Assembly: GCF_001641265.1 (NCBI RefSeq)
Contig: NW_020167525.1
Span: forward strand, 536,501 to 600,500
DNA length: 64,000 bases
Source of the DNA: Pseudogymnoascus destructans
Lineage: Eukaryota > Ascomycota > Leotiomycetes > Thelebolales > Thelebolaceae
Direction: 5' to 3'
Both the position numbers and the translations under genes were made by a program. Below the pieces are notes generated by a model that saw nothing but the letters and a program-made list of their open reading frames with translations, had not been told where the DNA came from and did no database searches. Below, one piece after another: positions 39,962 to 49,822 of the stretch. Numbering within the stretch: position 1 is the first letter of the stretch; every line of letters begins with the position of its first letter.

Positions 39962-40039
39962 TATTAGATTATGAAATAAGGAATCATAGTGTAAGAGTAT
40001 TTACTCTTACACTATGATTCCTTATTTCATAATCTAATA
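39962..40039. repeat. Near-perfect palindrome, 38-bp arms, 2-nt loop
   Basis: Arm 39962-39999 is the exact reverse complement of 40002-40039, with tt as the only loop. It lies 24 bp left of the second pogo element but shares no sequence with its termini. Confidence 0.97.
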
Positions 40040-40063
40040 GAGCCATTATTACAAAAGTTACTA

Positions 40064-40109
40064 ACGTACATGTATAGCGAAAGCGCCAAACAAGCGAAAG
40101 CGCCAAAAT
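40064..40109 (+). repeat. Left terminal inverted repeat of the second pogo element
   Basis: It starts acgtacatgt and contains two 17-bp-spaced gcgaaagcgccaaa motifs. It matches the right end perfectly. Confidence 0.93.
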
Positions 40110-40169
40110 TATCTACCCTCACGACAAACATTGCGATAAATCTACCACAACATTAGAAATCAATTGAAA

Positions 40170-41758
40170 CTACTCGGAGTCCTCTTCCTCAGAGGTGTCT
40201 ATTACAATCTGACACGTGCGCGCATTGTGCCCAGTCTCACCACACTTGCCACAGCGACGGGCACGGGTTTCTTCCCTTGGCTTCCGACCACGGCTTGCCC
40301 TTATTTCCTGCTCTACCTGCTGCACAACATCCCTCTCATCCTGTAGCTCTTGCGCCCCTTGTTGACTAAGTGATCCTCCTTGCTGTAGTCGTGTTTTCCT
40401 AGCTCTCCGGCGCTTGCTTAGTACTTCATTTGCCTGTCGTAGGTTTTGGTTCTCTCCCTTTAGCAGTGCTAATTGATGCATTATTTGCGATGCACCCTTT
40501 GTAAACTGGTCAACAGCTGCATAGATTGAGGTTGGAGAGCTATTTTGATGGCGTGAAATCCGAGTTTTAATAAATGTAGACTGTGACATAGCTTCAATTG
40601 GGTTGTTTGGTGTCTGAGAAACCCAAGGTTGAGCAGTACCTGGGCGGGAGCTTGGAGGCGTTGGTGTCCTTAACTTAAGATCAAGTGTAGATATCACTCT
40701 CTCAGGGTCAAATGGAAGAAGCCCTGCCCCTCGGAACCCGCCTCAAATGTTACTTTCCGTCATTGTAGTGTTAAATGCAGCGTGGAAGGCAGGAAAGAAG
40801 TCATCCTTTGTAATATGAGAAATATGAGCCTGCATCATATCTTCAATTTGCCGACCATAGGCCTGCTTTAACGGGCCGAAACAGCCAACATCAAGTGGCT
40901 GGAGTAGATGAGAAGAGTGAGCAGGCATACAAAGCGTAATAATGTTGTGTTCCTTGCAGTACTCCTCAAACTCATCTGAGTGGTGGCTCTCATGACCATC
41001 AAGGACTAACAAGCGATAACCACCAACACTCCGGGCCTTTGTATGCTTCTCAAAGTGCTGAATCCAATCCATGCCTCTCTCGTTTGTAGTCCAGCCATTT
41101 TCAGTAACAGAAATCACCCAATCGCTTGAAAATCCACTATTCTCATACCAAGATGTAAGGTGGTTTTTGCCTGCAACAATGATAAATGGTGGTACTGCCC
41201 AACCTTGAGAACTAACGCCTTGGATTACTGTAACCCATTCCCGATTACCAGGCTGTACCTTCTTTGCTTTTGCCCGCCCGTCTGAGCTTGTTACAACCAT
41301 AGCAGTTGAGATAACGCCCATCATAAACCCAGTCTCATCAAAGTTGTAGATATCTGCTTCATCGATACCATATTTCGCAATTGTGTTACGCACAAGCTCA
41401 AACCAGCCATTAATAACTTCTGGATCTTCGCACTTAGCCCTCTGGTAGTCGTATTTGCGCTGAAAGCGTGTCTGGAGCTCTACACGCCGCTTAACAAAGT
41501 TTGAAGCCCAACGCGACCCAACGCGTGACGCGTCGCGTGTTGCAAGTAGTCGACTTGCCATATCTTCAACAACAGACAGCCGAGGAGGAAACCCTTTGGC
41601 AGCTAGGTCGAGTATATACTGAACAAGGACGGACTCCTCTAGGTTAGTTAATTTCCGTGAGTTGGCTTGGATATCGCGTCGTGAAGGCGTAACTTTGGGT
41701 CGCTTTGCATAGCCTGGATAGCTAGCACTAATTGGCTTTCATCGTTTTTATGGGGCAT
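40170..41758 (-). pseudogene. Broken pogo/Fot1 transposase
   Basis: It is homologous along its length to the transposase at 10190-11827: YNFDETGFMMG, LVLDGHESHHSDEF, LLQPLDVGCFGPLK and the terminal CCHC knuckle CGKCGETGHNARTC are kept. Two lesions are seen. After about 20 codons from the ATG at 41758 most of the N-terminal helix-turn-helix is deleted and the frame shifts. A TGA stop at about 40743 interrupts the frame where the intact copy continues (the next codons read GGFRGAG in both). A CGA-to-TGA transition would explain the stop. The element cannot make its own full transposase. Confidence 0.9.
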
Positions 41759-41810
41759 GTTTTGTTGTTGAGGAATTTAACATTTAGTTGGGGGGTTTGG
41801 TCACCGCATC

Positions 41811-41856
41811 ATTTTGGCGCTTTCGCTTGTTTGGCGCTTTCGCTATACATGTACGT
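41811..41856 (-). repeat. Right terminal inverted repeat of the second pogo element
   Basis: It is the exact reverse complement of 40064-40109. Confidence 0.93.
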
Positions 41857-42181
41857 TATATTAATGGCGCATTATAAATTAATATAATCGAAGTAATAGC
41901 ATCATACTACAGTATTAACTATATTAACATATATATGATAGGGTAGAACAGTAGGAAATGGTCGTGGTGCGGTAGAGTCCAGAGGCATACTCTTACCATC
42001 GTGATTTTGGAAATTTCGCTCAGCTTCGCAGCGCAAAAATCGCTCATCGTGATTCCGGGGTGGTGGAGGTTATATTCGTTCATTTCTTGGGCATGGCCAT
42101 GAGAAGGGGTTTATGGCGTAGGCTGCACTTGACTTTGTTACTTTTTACGTTTTTGTTCGTTATCCCCCTTTTACTCTTACC
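41857..42181. other. Intergenic, nothing recognised
   Basis: AT-rich flank of the transposon followed by the 3' flank of the dehydrogenase gene. Confidence 0.5.
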
Positions 42182-43989
42182 TCAAGCCTTAATTGGTCCG
42201 CTGTTCCCACCATAAGTCACCATCTTCGTGACCATATACTCCCCAACCCCATATTTCGACCCCTCCCTCCCAAACCCGCTCTCCTTCATCCCCCCAAACG
42301 GCGCCGCCGGATCACTGATAAGCCCCGTATTCACCCCGACCATCCCAACCTCCATGGCCTCCGCCACCCTTGCAACTCTCTGGATATCCTGCGAGTAAAA
42401 GTACCCCGCCAACCCCACATCTGACGCATTAGCCAACTTAATAACCTCCTCCTCAGTCTCAAACTTAAACAACCCCGCCACCGGCCCAAACGTCTCCTCA
42501 TTCGCCAGCTTCATATCCGCATTCATCCCTCCCAGGATCGTCGGCGCATAAAAGTTCGCCCCGAGCTCAGGCAGCTTCTGCCCGCCCGCCAGCAGCTTCG
42601 CGCCCTTCCTAATCGCATCGTGCACGTGCTCGTCCACCTTGGCGACTGCCTTGGCGTTGATCACAGGGCCGTGAGTGACGCCCTTCTCGAAGCCGCTGCC
42701 GAGCTGGAACGTGGCCACTGCGTCGACGAAGGCGGAGGTGAAGGCGTCGTAGATTCCAGCCTGCACGTAGATGCGGTTCGCGCAGACGCAGGTCTGGCCT
42801 GAGGAGCGGAACTTCGAGGTGATGGCCCCAGCGACGGCGGAGGTGAGGTCGGCGTCGTCGAAGACGATGAAGGGAGAGTTGCCGCCGAGCTCGAAGGAGA
42901 GCTTCTTGAGGGTGGAGGAGGATTGGGCCATGAGGGTCTTGCCGACCCCGGTGGAGCCTGTGAAGGAGACCTTCTTGATGGTGGGGGAGGTGCAGATGGT
43001 TTTCCCGACGGCGGGCGTGTTGGTGGCAGCGGTGATGACGTTGACGACGCCCTTGGGAACGCCGGCGCGTTGGGCGAGCTCGGCGAGCGCGAGGGAGGTA
43101 AAGGGTGTCTCGCTGGGGGCTTTGCAGACGACCGTGCAGCCGGCGGCGAGGGCGGGGCCGACTTTACGAGTGATCATGGCGGCGGGGAAGTTCCATCTGT
43201 AGTCCGTTAGTATTGTCCCGCGATTTAACACATGGCTGGGCGGGAGAGAACATACGGTGTGATCAGTCCGCACACCCCAACTGGCTCCTTGAACGTCACG
43301 ACCCTGTTCCCTGGGACACTGGCCGGGATTGTGTCGCCATACACGCGCGGCGCCTCCTCGCTGAACCACTCAAAGAAGTTGGCCGCGTAGGTCGCCTCAC
43401 CCCTTGCGTCTGCGATCGGCTTCCCATTCTCCCACGTAATCAGGGTTGCGATATCCTCTTGGTTCTCGACCATCAGATCGTACCACCTGCGGAGCACCTT
43501 GGAACGCTCGCGGCCTGTCCAGGTCTTGAAGGACTTGAAGGCTGTCGCGGCGGCTGCGATGGCGAGTTCAGTGTCGGCGCTATCCATATCTGGCGCGGTA
43601 CCGATGACTTTGCTGTTTGTTGGGTCTGGTGGGGTTGGTTAGCCGGGGTGTCTTGCTATTGGGGGTGGGTAGATGATGGGGAATCATGTACCATAGACAT
43701 CAAAGGTCTTGCCTGACTTTGCCTTCACCCACTCGCCGTTGATGAAGTTAACATCGAGCTTGAGCAGCGACGGGTCGGATAGCTGCAAACCGTCAGTCGT
43801 CTGCCTCACCACTTTCCGGCACCTCCTCCTCTTGCCATAGCCAGGGAAACTCACCTTTGGGACATTATGGTTATTCATTGTGGAAGCGCGTCTCGTCTGG
43901 AGAATTGGCAGTGTAGATCGTTGAAACTTTGACTTTCTAGCCACGCTTAGAGCAGCAGAGGATGAAGATTTAAAAAGGGAGCTGTTCAT
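42182..43989 (-). CDS. Succinate-semialdehyde dehydrogenase, probably mitochondrial
   Basis: Exons are 43989-43855, 43782-43692, 43625-43256 and 43196-42182. Introns of 72, 66 and 58 bp join in phase, giving 536 residues. It oxidises succinate semialdehyde to succinate with NAD(P)+, the last step of the GABA shunt. The aldehyde-dehydrogenase core is complete: WNFPAAMITRK cofactor segment, FTGSTGVGK, the general base Glu in FELGGNSP (about 300) and the catalytic Cys in SSGQTCVCANR (about 334). The double-Cys TCVC pattern and the ending YGVGEYMVTK favour this enzyme over other aldehyde dehydrogenases. The Ser/Arg-rich first 40 residues look like a mitochondrial presequence. The ATG at 43989 was chosen because an upstream one (44043) adds no targeting feature. 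Confidence 0.92.
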
Positions 43990-44992
43990 TGCGCATAGCC
44001 GTGGTTCCGTGATGACGACCCCGCACGGTAGATAGACAGCCACTAGCAGTTTTCACAACACGCCGCGTCGCTGGGCAGCGATAAAGAACCGGAGAAGCGT
44101 ATATGAGGGTAGATAATTGGTTTATAAAGTAAAGAAGTGAAGTCGGTGCAGAATTGGAATATATATGTCGTTGTTGATGTAAAAGTTCTTCGTCTAACTC
44201 CTCGCGGCTCAGATGACGCAGTGCCAATCCGCGCCGAAATTGCGGGGCAGGCTTATGTAACTCGCGCAACGGGAGAAAGACGGTGTGGGGAAAAAGGGGG
44301 AAAAGGGTAGAAAGGGGAGAAAGAGGAGAAAGTGGGAAAACCCCTCGCCACCAGTGCGATAACAAGCATTTTCTCCAATTTTTGCACAATTGTGCTTGGC
44401 TCGAAGCGGAAGTTCTATCCTGGATGATAGCTCTACCAGAGGGGCTTGTCTCGAAAAAGAACTTCTATCCTGCATTGATAGCTCTGGAACGGCAGTTCTA
44501 TTTTGAATCGGACACTAGAATGTATAGTTCCACCCCAAGTCATGACTCTGAAGTGGCGGGTGAAGACGGAGAGAAGAGGAGATGACCCTAGATCTACGAG
44601 GGGCTGATTATATCTGAGACTTAAGGCATGCGTACTCTCATGGGTGTTATAACATTGAAATACCCTGGTATTCTGCTCGTAACTTAAATACTGTAGATAC
44701 TATGGTATTAATATCCAAGACTAGCAATCTGCATCTGGACGATAACTAATTCCCCTCACTTTTGTTTAGATAACCTCAAAACCCAAACCAACACTCCAAC
44801 GGTCAACATAGTCCGCCTGAAAGAAGAGACAGGAAGATGGGCCATATGGACCTTCATAGCTTTTATCAACTGCCTTGTTGACGGTCTAGTCGTACCAACA
44901 TCCTAGAACATCGAGTCGACTCTGGATTTACCAAGGGCATTCATTTGAGCAAGCTTACACCGCACTAGGTAACATCCTCGCCTCCACCATCT
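43990..44992. other. Intergenic, no gene seen
   Basis: It contains a purine-rich tract (44270-44340) and the imperfect duplication below. No gene is supported; the far right is the 3' flank of the first small secreted gene. Confidence 0.45.
44401..44485 (+). repeat. Imperfect direct repeat, about 34 bp
   Basis: The units 44401-44434 and 44451-44485 both read tcgaa, then cttctatcctg (or gttctatcctg), then tgatagctct. They are separated by 16 bp. Confidence 0.7.
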
Positions 44993-45220
44993 CTATTGGC
45001 AGCATACCCCGCGACGACAGCAGCCAACGATCCCATCATCACAGATGTCGCCGTGCGTGGAAAAAAACCGGTATTTAGCAGAGCACGGCTGGCAGCCTGA
45101 GCTTACGCCGAAGTTGTCGATTTGGTAGCATGGCTCTAATGTGGGCTGCGCTGCAGGCGGCAATGCACTGGCGGAAACGAAGAGGGCAGCGAGGACGAAG
45201 AGGGATGGGGTGAAATGCAT
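44993..45220 (-). CDS. Small secreted cysteine-rich protein 1 (CC-x-CC family)
   Basis: A 75-residue intronless gene. A clear signal peptide (SLFVLAALFVSASA, cleavage about 20) is followed by a mature part of about 55 residues with eight cysteines. Spacing is C-x11-C-x2-C-x13-C-x6-CC-x4-CC, ending one residue after the last Cys. An FG pair sits seven residues after the first Cys. It shares this framework with the genes at 47227 and 48110 and the broken copy at 45845. No known family is recognised. Four disulfides and an extracellular role (effector, antimicrobial or signalling) are inference from size, secretion and cysteine content. Confidence 0.75.
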   Translation of the reverse strand: MHFTPSLFVLAALFVSASALPPAAQPTLEPCYQIDNFGVSSGCQPCSAKYRFFSTHGDICDDGIVGCCRRGVCCQ

Positions 45221-45844
45221 TTTGAATTGGTAACTTGAAGCCGAGATAGGTTGGTGATATGAGAACGGTCTGTGGTATTGGATCTGGAGCTGTGATATTG
45301 GGGTTGGATTGCCGGTGAAGGACTACTTTAACTTATCTAAGTGGGCATACTTCCTATTTCTATAAGAATATACACATATCTGGAATTTGGAAGACGAAGC
45401 AAACATGGAAGGATAGGCATGTATACATGCTTTTCTGATGCCTCATATTTGATGCTGGGGCGTTGGACAGCATCATGAAGAAGTAACACAAGCGGCGATC
45501 ATACTGTATATTCTGCAACTTCCCGTTCAAAAAGGGCCATCATGAAGCCTCGTCGAGGGCTACACGAAGGTGATGCCTGTAGCTTATAACTTATTCACGC
45601 CGTGCTATGGGTTTGGCTGGTTTCGACAGGAAGCTATTTGAGGAACTTACTATCACCAGCACCCAATTCCAAATACATAAAGCCGTGGCATACTTTCACC
45701 CCCAAGGCGCAGGGACCCAGATATCCTCGAATAGCCAACATAGCTCCGTCGGTAGATGGGTGTCCCTATCCGCCTCCCTGGAACACAAAGTCGGCTATGA
45801 ATCTTTGAACGACAAACAGAACTAACTCACAATGCGCAACACAC
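45221..45844. other. Intergenic between family members
   Basis: Promoter of the 44993 gene on the left. Small plus-strand frames at 45602-45825 lack any signal peptide or domain. Confidence 0.4.
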
Positions 45845-46080
45845 CTACTCATTACTATTCTGCTGTCTTTTTGGGCAACACTTACCAGGACAGCAGCTGT
45901 ACAATTCATCGCACCCGTCATAGGGATTCTTGAAAATGTGCTTGCTCTTGCATAGGTTGCAGCTGCTGCTGGGCTGCCCGTGGTCGGCGATCTCATCGCA
46001 TCCGTTCGGATCTGTGTGCGAGCCATTGAAGCGGAGAATAAGAGGGCGGTTAGGCCGAGGAGGATTGTAGTGAGATGAAC
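45845..46080 (-). pseudogene. Small secreted cysteine-rich paralogue, broken
   Basis: In one frame the DNA from 46080 reads a typical signal peptide (HLTTILLGLTALLFSAS), but where the relatives have ATG there is GTT. The mature part follows in another frame and keeps the family cysteine pattern C-x12-C-x2-C-x12-C-x5-CC-x3-CC before a stop at 45845-45847. No GT..AG intron would bridge the two frames. The gene thus appears to have lost its start and gained a frameshift. A sequencing error could explain the shift but not easily the missing ATG. Confidence 0.6.
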
Positions 46081-46505
46081 GGTCTATGAAGAAGCGGCTT
46101 TGATGCTTTGGGAATTACTTATGATGGGACGGCTATCGGAACTCAAAATGTGGAAGATGGAAACTGCTTGCCAAATGGAAGACATATCTAGCCCCACGGT
46201 AAGTAAAGAGAAATAGTCGGAAATTAACTACTGATACGGGGCCACAGTGCCGTTGAAAAGTCTAACATGTTGACAGCTAAATATAAGACAGTTTCACGCT
46301 TAGTTCTCTACTCCGCCAACGGCATCTGTGTATTCTGAACGGATAAATAAGTTTGGAGTTTCAAAAATCATACACCAATCCCACACCAATATTTTTGCCA
46401 CAAACCCAACCCCCCGAGACCTAAGACTTAGAGCCCCTGGATAGAACAACCACCTCAACTGACGATGCAGAGAACCCAAGGCGAGCGATATGGATACAGC
46501 TCACT
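46081..46505. other. Intergenic between small secreted genes
   Basis: AT-rich; no supported gene. Confidence 0.4.
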
Positions 46506-46721
46506 TTACACGGAAAGAAACGACACAGGAAACAATTGGAACACCCCATTACTTCCGGAAGAAAAAGCATCTTCAACATTGGAACCCTTGTTAGCGTCAA
46601 AGGTAAACCAATACCCATTATGGTACTGCGTGCAGTTGTAGACCTCTGACCCAAGTTGGCATTCTGCGACCACAGAGGTCGAGAGGGCTATGGCCTTGAG
46701 AAAACCCGTGTTGAGGTGCAT
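46506..46721 (-). CDS. Short secreted protein candidate
   Basis: A 71-residue frame begins with a signal-peptide-like start similar to its neighbours (MHLNTGFLKAIALSTSVVA). Only two cysteines (ECQLGSEVYNC) follow, then an aromatic YWFTFDANKG stretch. It does not show the eight-cysteine pattern. An overlapping frame just downstream holds five close cysteines (CSNCFLCRFFPC, then C), so the present end may result from a frameshift in an older cysteine-rich gene. It could be a real small secreted protein or a decayed one. Confidence 0.4.
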   Translation of the reverse strand: MHLNTGFLKAIALSTSVVAECQLGSEVYNCTQYHNGYWFTFDANKGSNVEDAFSSGSNGVFQLFPVSFLSV

Positions 46722-47226
46722 GGTGGTGAGTCGTGGTACAGCGATTGCGGGGGCGGGGATAGAAGGCTAGACATCGTTTATTATAAACAACACTTGGATA
46801 AAATTCTAGAGAAGATGAGTGTGCTCTGGGAATATAGAGGCAAGAAGGGGTATATAAGTGCTTCTGTCTTGACAAGTATCGCTGGCTGCCAGGAAACAAT
46901 ACGCAAGGAAAACCCAGCTATTGATATTATTCACTAGATTTAAAAAATATTTGGATATCGAGAGAGCTGGATAAACACTTTCATTGGTAAGTGGTTCGAT
47001 CAACCAACTACTTCGCGAGGGTCTAGATAGAGATGTAGCGCCGAGACTATATCAATTTCATACTATCATATTCCTCTTAGAGCTAGGCCTCGAGACCTTG
47101 AAACTGGATCGCTATAACCGTGTCGACGACAAGCGTCCGTGTCTGCCGACGCCCTACACCACCACATCAGTTCTGGACCGAGGGCGGGATAATATAGACC
47201 CCAACTCACATTACAGCAGACTACTT
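46722..47226. other. Intergenic between small secreted genes
   Basis: No supported gene. A plus-strand frame (46984-47340) overlaps the next gene antisense and has no recognisable feature. Confidence 0.4.
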
Positions 47227-47436
47227 CTACTTTCTGCAGCAGAATCCGGTGCAGCACTGAGTTCCCAAACTGCAGGTACTGTGAAGGGAGAGCCTGAACT
47301 CGTTGAAGCCGTCACGGCATTGGGAGCAGCCACGGGCTAGTGATCCGAACCTGCCGATAGGATAGCACCACTCTTCAGCTGCAGAGGATGAGATTAAAAG
47401 GGCCGTAAGAGTGAGGAGAGGGGCTAATAGACGCAT
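47227..47436 (-). CDS. Small secreted cysteine-rich protein 2 (CC-x-CC family)
   Basis: A 69-residue intronless gene. The signal peptide is LLAPLLTLTALLISSSAA. The mature part has eight cysteines spaced C-x12-C-x2-C-x14-C-x5-CC-x3-CC and ends two residues later. The FG pair after the first Cys and the Gly before the second are shared with relatives at 44993 and 48110, while most other residues differ. A TATA-like tatataaa lies about 95 bp upstream (47528-47535). The function is unknown; see the first member. Confidence 0.75.
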   Translation of the reverse strand: MRLLAPLLTLTALLISSSAAEEWCYPIGRFGSLARGCSQCRDGFNEFRLSLHSTCSLGTQCCTGFCCRK

Positions 47437-48109
47437 CGTGGGTTGACTTGGTGATGAGGTGGTGGGGTGTGATGATTATGAGGGAGTAGGTTTGTAACTG
47501 GATCTGGATCGCTGATGGAAAATTGCTATATAAAAATTAGAGGGAAGATAGAGGATTTATATATACTTCCAGCTTCATGAATTCCAGTTTAAAATTTCAG
47601 TTATACATTCTAGCCTCAGACACTCCATTTCTTAAATGCAAGGGGTATGAAACCTATGCGACGTACATAGCAGCCCTTCCTTGTTTCGTTGTTTGAGATC
47701 TGGATACGTCTAGAAAGCAAAGCGTATGAGATCTCCAAGTGAGAACGTCGATCCAGTATTACAGCACCGACGGCCGTACTATATACCATCTAACAGGACG
47801 GTTATATGTCATACAATCCCAGCCCTTACATACGACTCTTAAATCATTTTATTTCAGGTAAGGGACTCCCAGTAACATGATATCCGCATGACCCCATAAC
47901 TCCACCTGATACATGCGAGCTGTCATGTCCTGGTCCGAGTAAGAATGCCGGCCCATATCTGACGCATCTCGCCGCATCGAGAAAGAAAGTGATGAAACGT
48001 TCTGAATCACTGTTTGTTGACGGAGCTATCAATGCCGTACATATTGTCAGAATTTTCTAAGACACCCCTTCAACTCCCACAAACTTACACTGGACCACCT
48101 ATTACCTCC
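47437..48109. other. Intergenic between small secreted genes
   Basis: It includes the promoter of the 47227 gene. No further supported gene was found. Confidence 0.4.
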
Positions 48110-48325
48110 CTACTGTGTCTCCTCCAGGCAGCAAATCCCACGGCAGCACGAGCGCCCGATATCACATACCACCCCCTGCTCTGTGAACTCGAATTGGTAG
48201 TTGTTTTTGCAGCGAATACAGCCGTGGTCTTTCACGCCGAAGTTATTGTGAATGTAGCAGCTGTGCGCCGCGGAGGCAGTAGCAACCAGGGCAGAAATGC
48301 TGAATAGAAGGGTTTGAAGATGCAT
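48110..48325 (-). CDS. Small secreted cysteine-rich protein 3 (CC-x-CC family)
   Basis: A 71-residue gene; the ATG at 48325 gives a clean signal peptide (LLFSISALVATASA). The frame extends further upstream to 48565, but that part has no secretory or domain signal. Cysteine spacing is C-x12-C-x2-C-x14-C-x5-CC-x3-CC, identical to the 47227 gene, with the FG pair and the Gly before the second Cys. The tail after the last Cys is five residues (LEETQ). Divergence from its neighbours outside the cysteines suggests an old or fast-evolving duplication. Confidence 0.75.
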   Translation of the reverse strand: MHLQTLLFSISALVATASAAHSCYIHNNFGVKDHGCIRCKNNYQFEFTEQGVVCDIGRSCCRGICCLEETQ

Positions 48326-48608
48326 GGTTGGATGCGGCGTGTGAATGGATGGACAGAGGAGTGAATGTGTCGATCTTTGGTGGCAGGGCTGGATCGATCT
48401 GTGTGATGACGGACATCTTGAATGAAGAGAGGGGAGCTCTGTGTTATTTCTGAGTTGGACATCTGGCCCCCAGGAGGGGAGAAACATGTTCCTGCAGAAG
48501 ACTTGAAAAGTCTCATTTTCCCGAGCGGGGAGATGTGACAGTCTCACTGGCGACGGCGAGACCACAAAAGCCGATGTAACACGGCAACGGCGTAGCCTAT
48601 TGGAGCTG

Positions 48609-49079
48609 TTAAAAGTATCGGTTTACATAACGGGATGTATTATTGAATCTCGATATGGTATTGTGCGGCAAAGGGGCGTGCGACATAATTTCCTCGAATC
48701 GCTCGGCCACGGGTGTGCGACATAATTTCCTCAAATCGCTCGGGAAGTAACTCAATGCGTAACACTGTTGCGCCTGCCATCCAACTATAACTCTTGAGTA
48801 ACAATTACCTCCTCCTTTGCAGCTGTGGTCATCGTAATCACAGAAATCAATAACGAGAGATAAATGTGTAACGGGGTTGGAGGCAAGAGCACTGTTCAGG
48901 CAACCCGCACCGAGAGATTTGATAACGCTGATCAGCTGTCGAAGCAGAGAAGTGATGCCAAAACAAATTGTCTTGGGCCGCGGTTGGGAGATCTTTGAAG
49001 GCTGTCCGACCTGGCTTGTGGTTGATACTGAGAATGGAAGTTGCGATGCTGAGGTGTTTACAATGCTGGTGAAAAGCAT
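48609..49079 (-). other. Open frame, possibly a decayed secreted gene
   Basis: A 156-codon frame has no signal peptide. An overlapping frame begins with a signal-peptide-like stretch (HLSIATSILSI) where the start codon position reads AAA, and cysteines appear later in two frames. The eight-cysteine pattern is not preserved. I list it as a weak trace only. Confidence 0.2.
48678..48743 (+). repeat. 29-bp direct repeat
   Basis: Units 48678-48706 and 48715-48743 differ at one base and are separated by 8 bp. Confidence 0.9.
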
Positions 49080-49822
49080 CTACGGATAATCAACCCCTTC
49101 CATGTTCTATAAAGGATTAAAGAAACACACAAAAGCCAATATCGAATCTCAATGCATACAATCCACATCAAAAACCTCATGGGGTCAAAGGGTGCCTTGG
49201 CTGTTAGGGCGGCAGACGAGTATAACAAACAACTAGTAAATAAGTTGACAACGATAAAACAGAAGTATGTATAGTTGGACCGGATTCGAACCCTGATCTC
49301 GTGGTCTGGTGTCATCTTGCGATGTCCTCAACTCATTTGATGCTTCCTGATTCCTTTGACAGCTGGATAGCTTGCGAGACCGAGAGAATTGACTGAACTA
49401 GACTCCGTAGCCAGCCTCGCAAGACTTACAACGCTCTGACTGAAGTAGCGGGAATGTAACTCACATACCCAGACGAACCCAGAGTCGAGACCACACCTTC
49501 GAGTTACTGATAGGATGAAGAATCAGGAGCGCTACCGTTGCGCCAAACCCACCCCAAATTATTATTTTGGAGGTGATGGCTAATCCTGGGTTATAACCTT
49601 TCGGCATGTCTGGTGGGTGCTGGGGATTACATTCAATTGGTATAGGGGGATAAGGGGACAGAGGAAAACAAAGAGAACGATTACTGGCAACCTTCAAGCA
49701 AAATTGTAGCAAATTATTGGAGAGAAGGGAGTGTTAGATGTGGAATTATGTCCCACCTTTCAAGCATCTCCAAAAACCTCATTTCCAACGCTCCTTCCTT
49801 CCGGAGACGTAGAAAGGCCCCA
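49080..49822. other. Intergenic, no gene supported
   Basis: A minus-strand tRNA B-box-like word lies at 49282-49292, without a foldable tRNA. Small frames lack features. Confidence 0.4.

Larger units (their letters stand above)
40064..41856 (-). mobile_element. Second pogo/Fot1 element, inactive
   Basis: The 1793-bp element is flanked by TA (40062-40063 and 41857-41858), with perfect 46-bp terminal inverted repeats and a damaged transposase. Ends differ in sequence from the first pogo element but share its design. Confidence 0.93.

Noticed and set aside
42182..43989. GABA-use gene cluster with the permease
   Set aside because: The dehydrogenase and the permease are 34 kb apart with many unrelated genes between them, so a functional cluster is not supported.
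48609..49079. Fifth eight-cysteine family member
   Set aside because: A leader-like segment and some cysteines are present in mixed frames, but the spacing does not fit the family and no start exists, so I kept it only as a weak trace.
49255..49330. Minus-strand tRNA candidate
   Set aside because: It has a perfect B-box word (ggttcgaatcc, 49282-49292 reversed) and a weak acceptor-like pairing, but the T stem, anticodon arm and A box do not fit, so no cloverleaf is supported.
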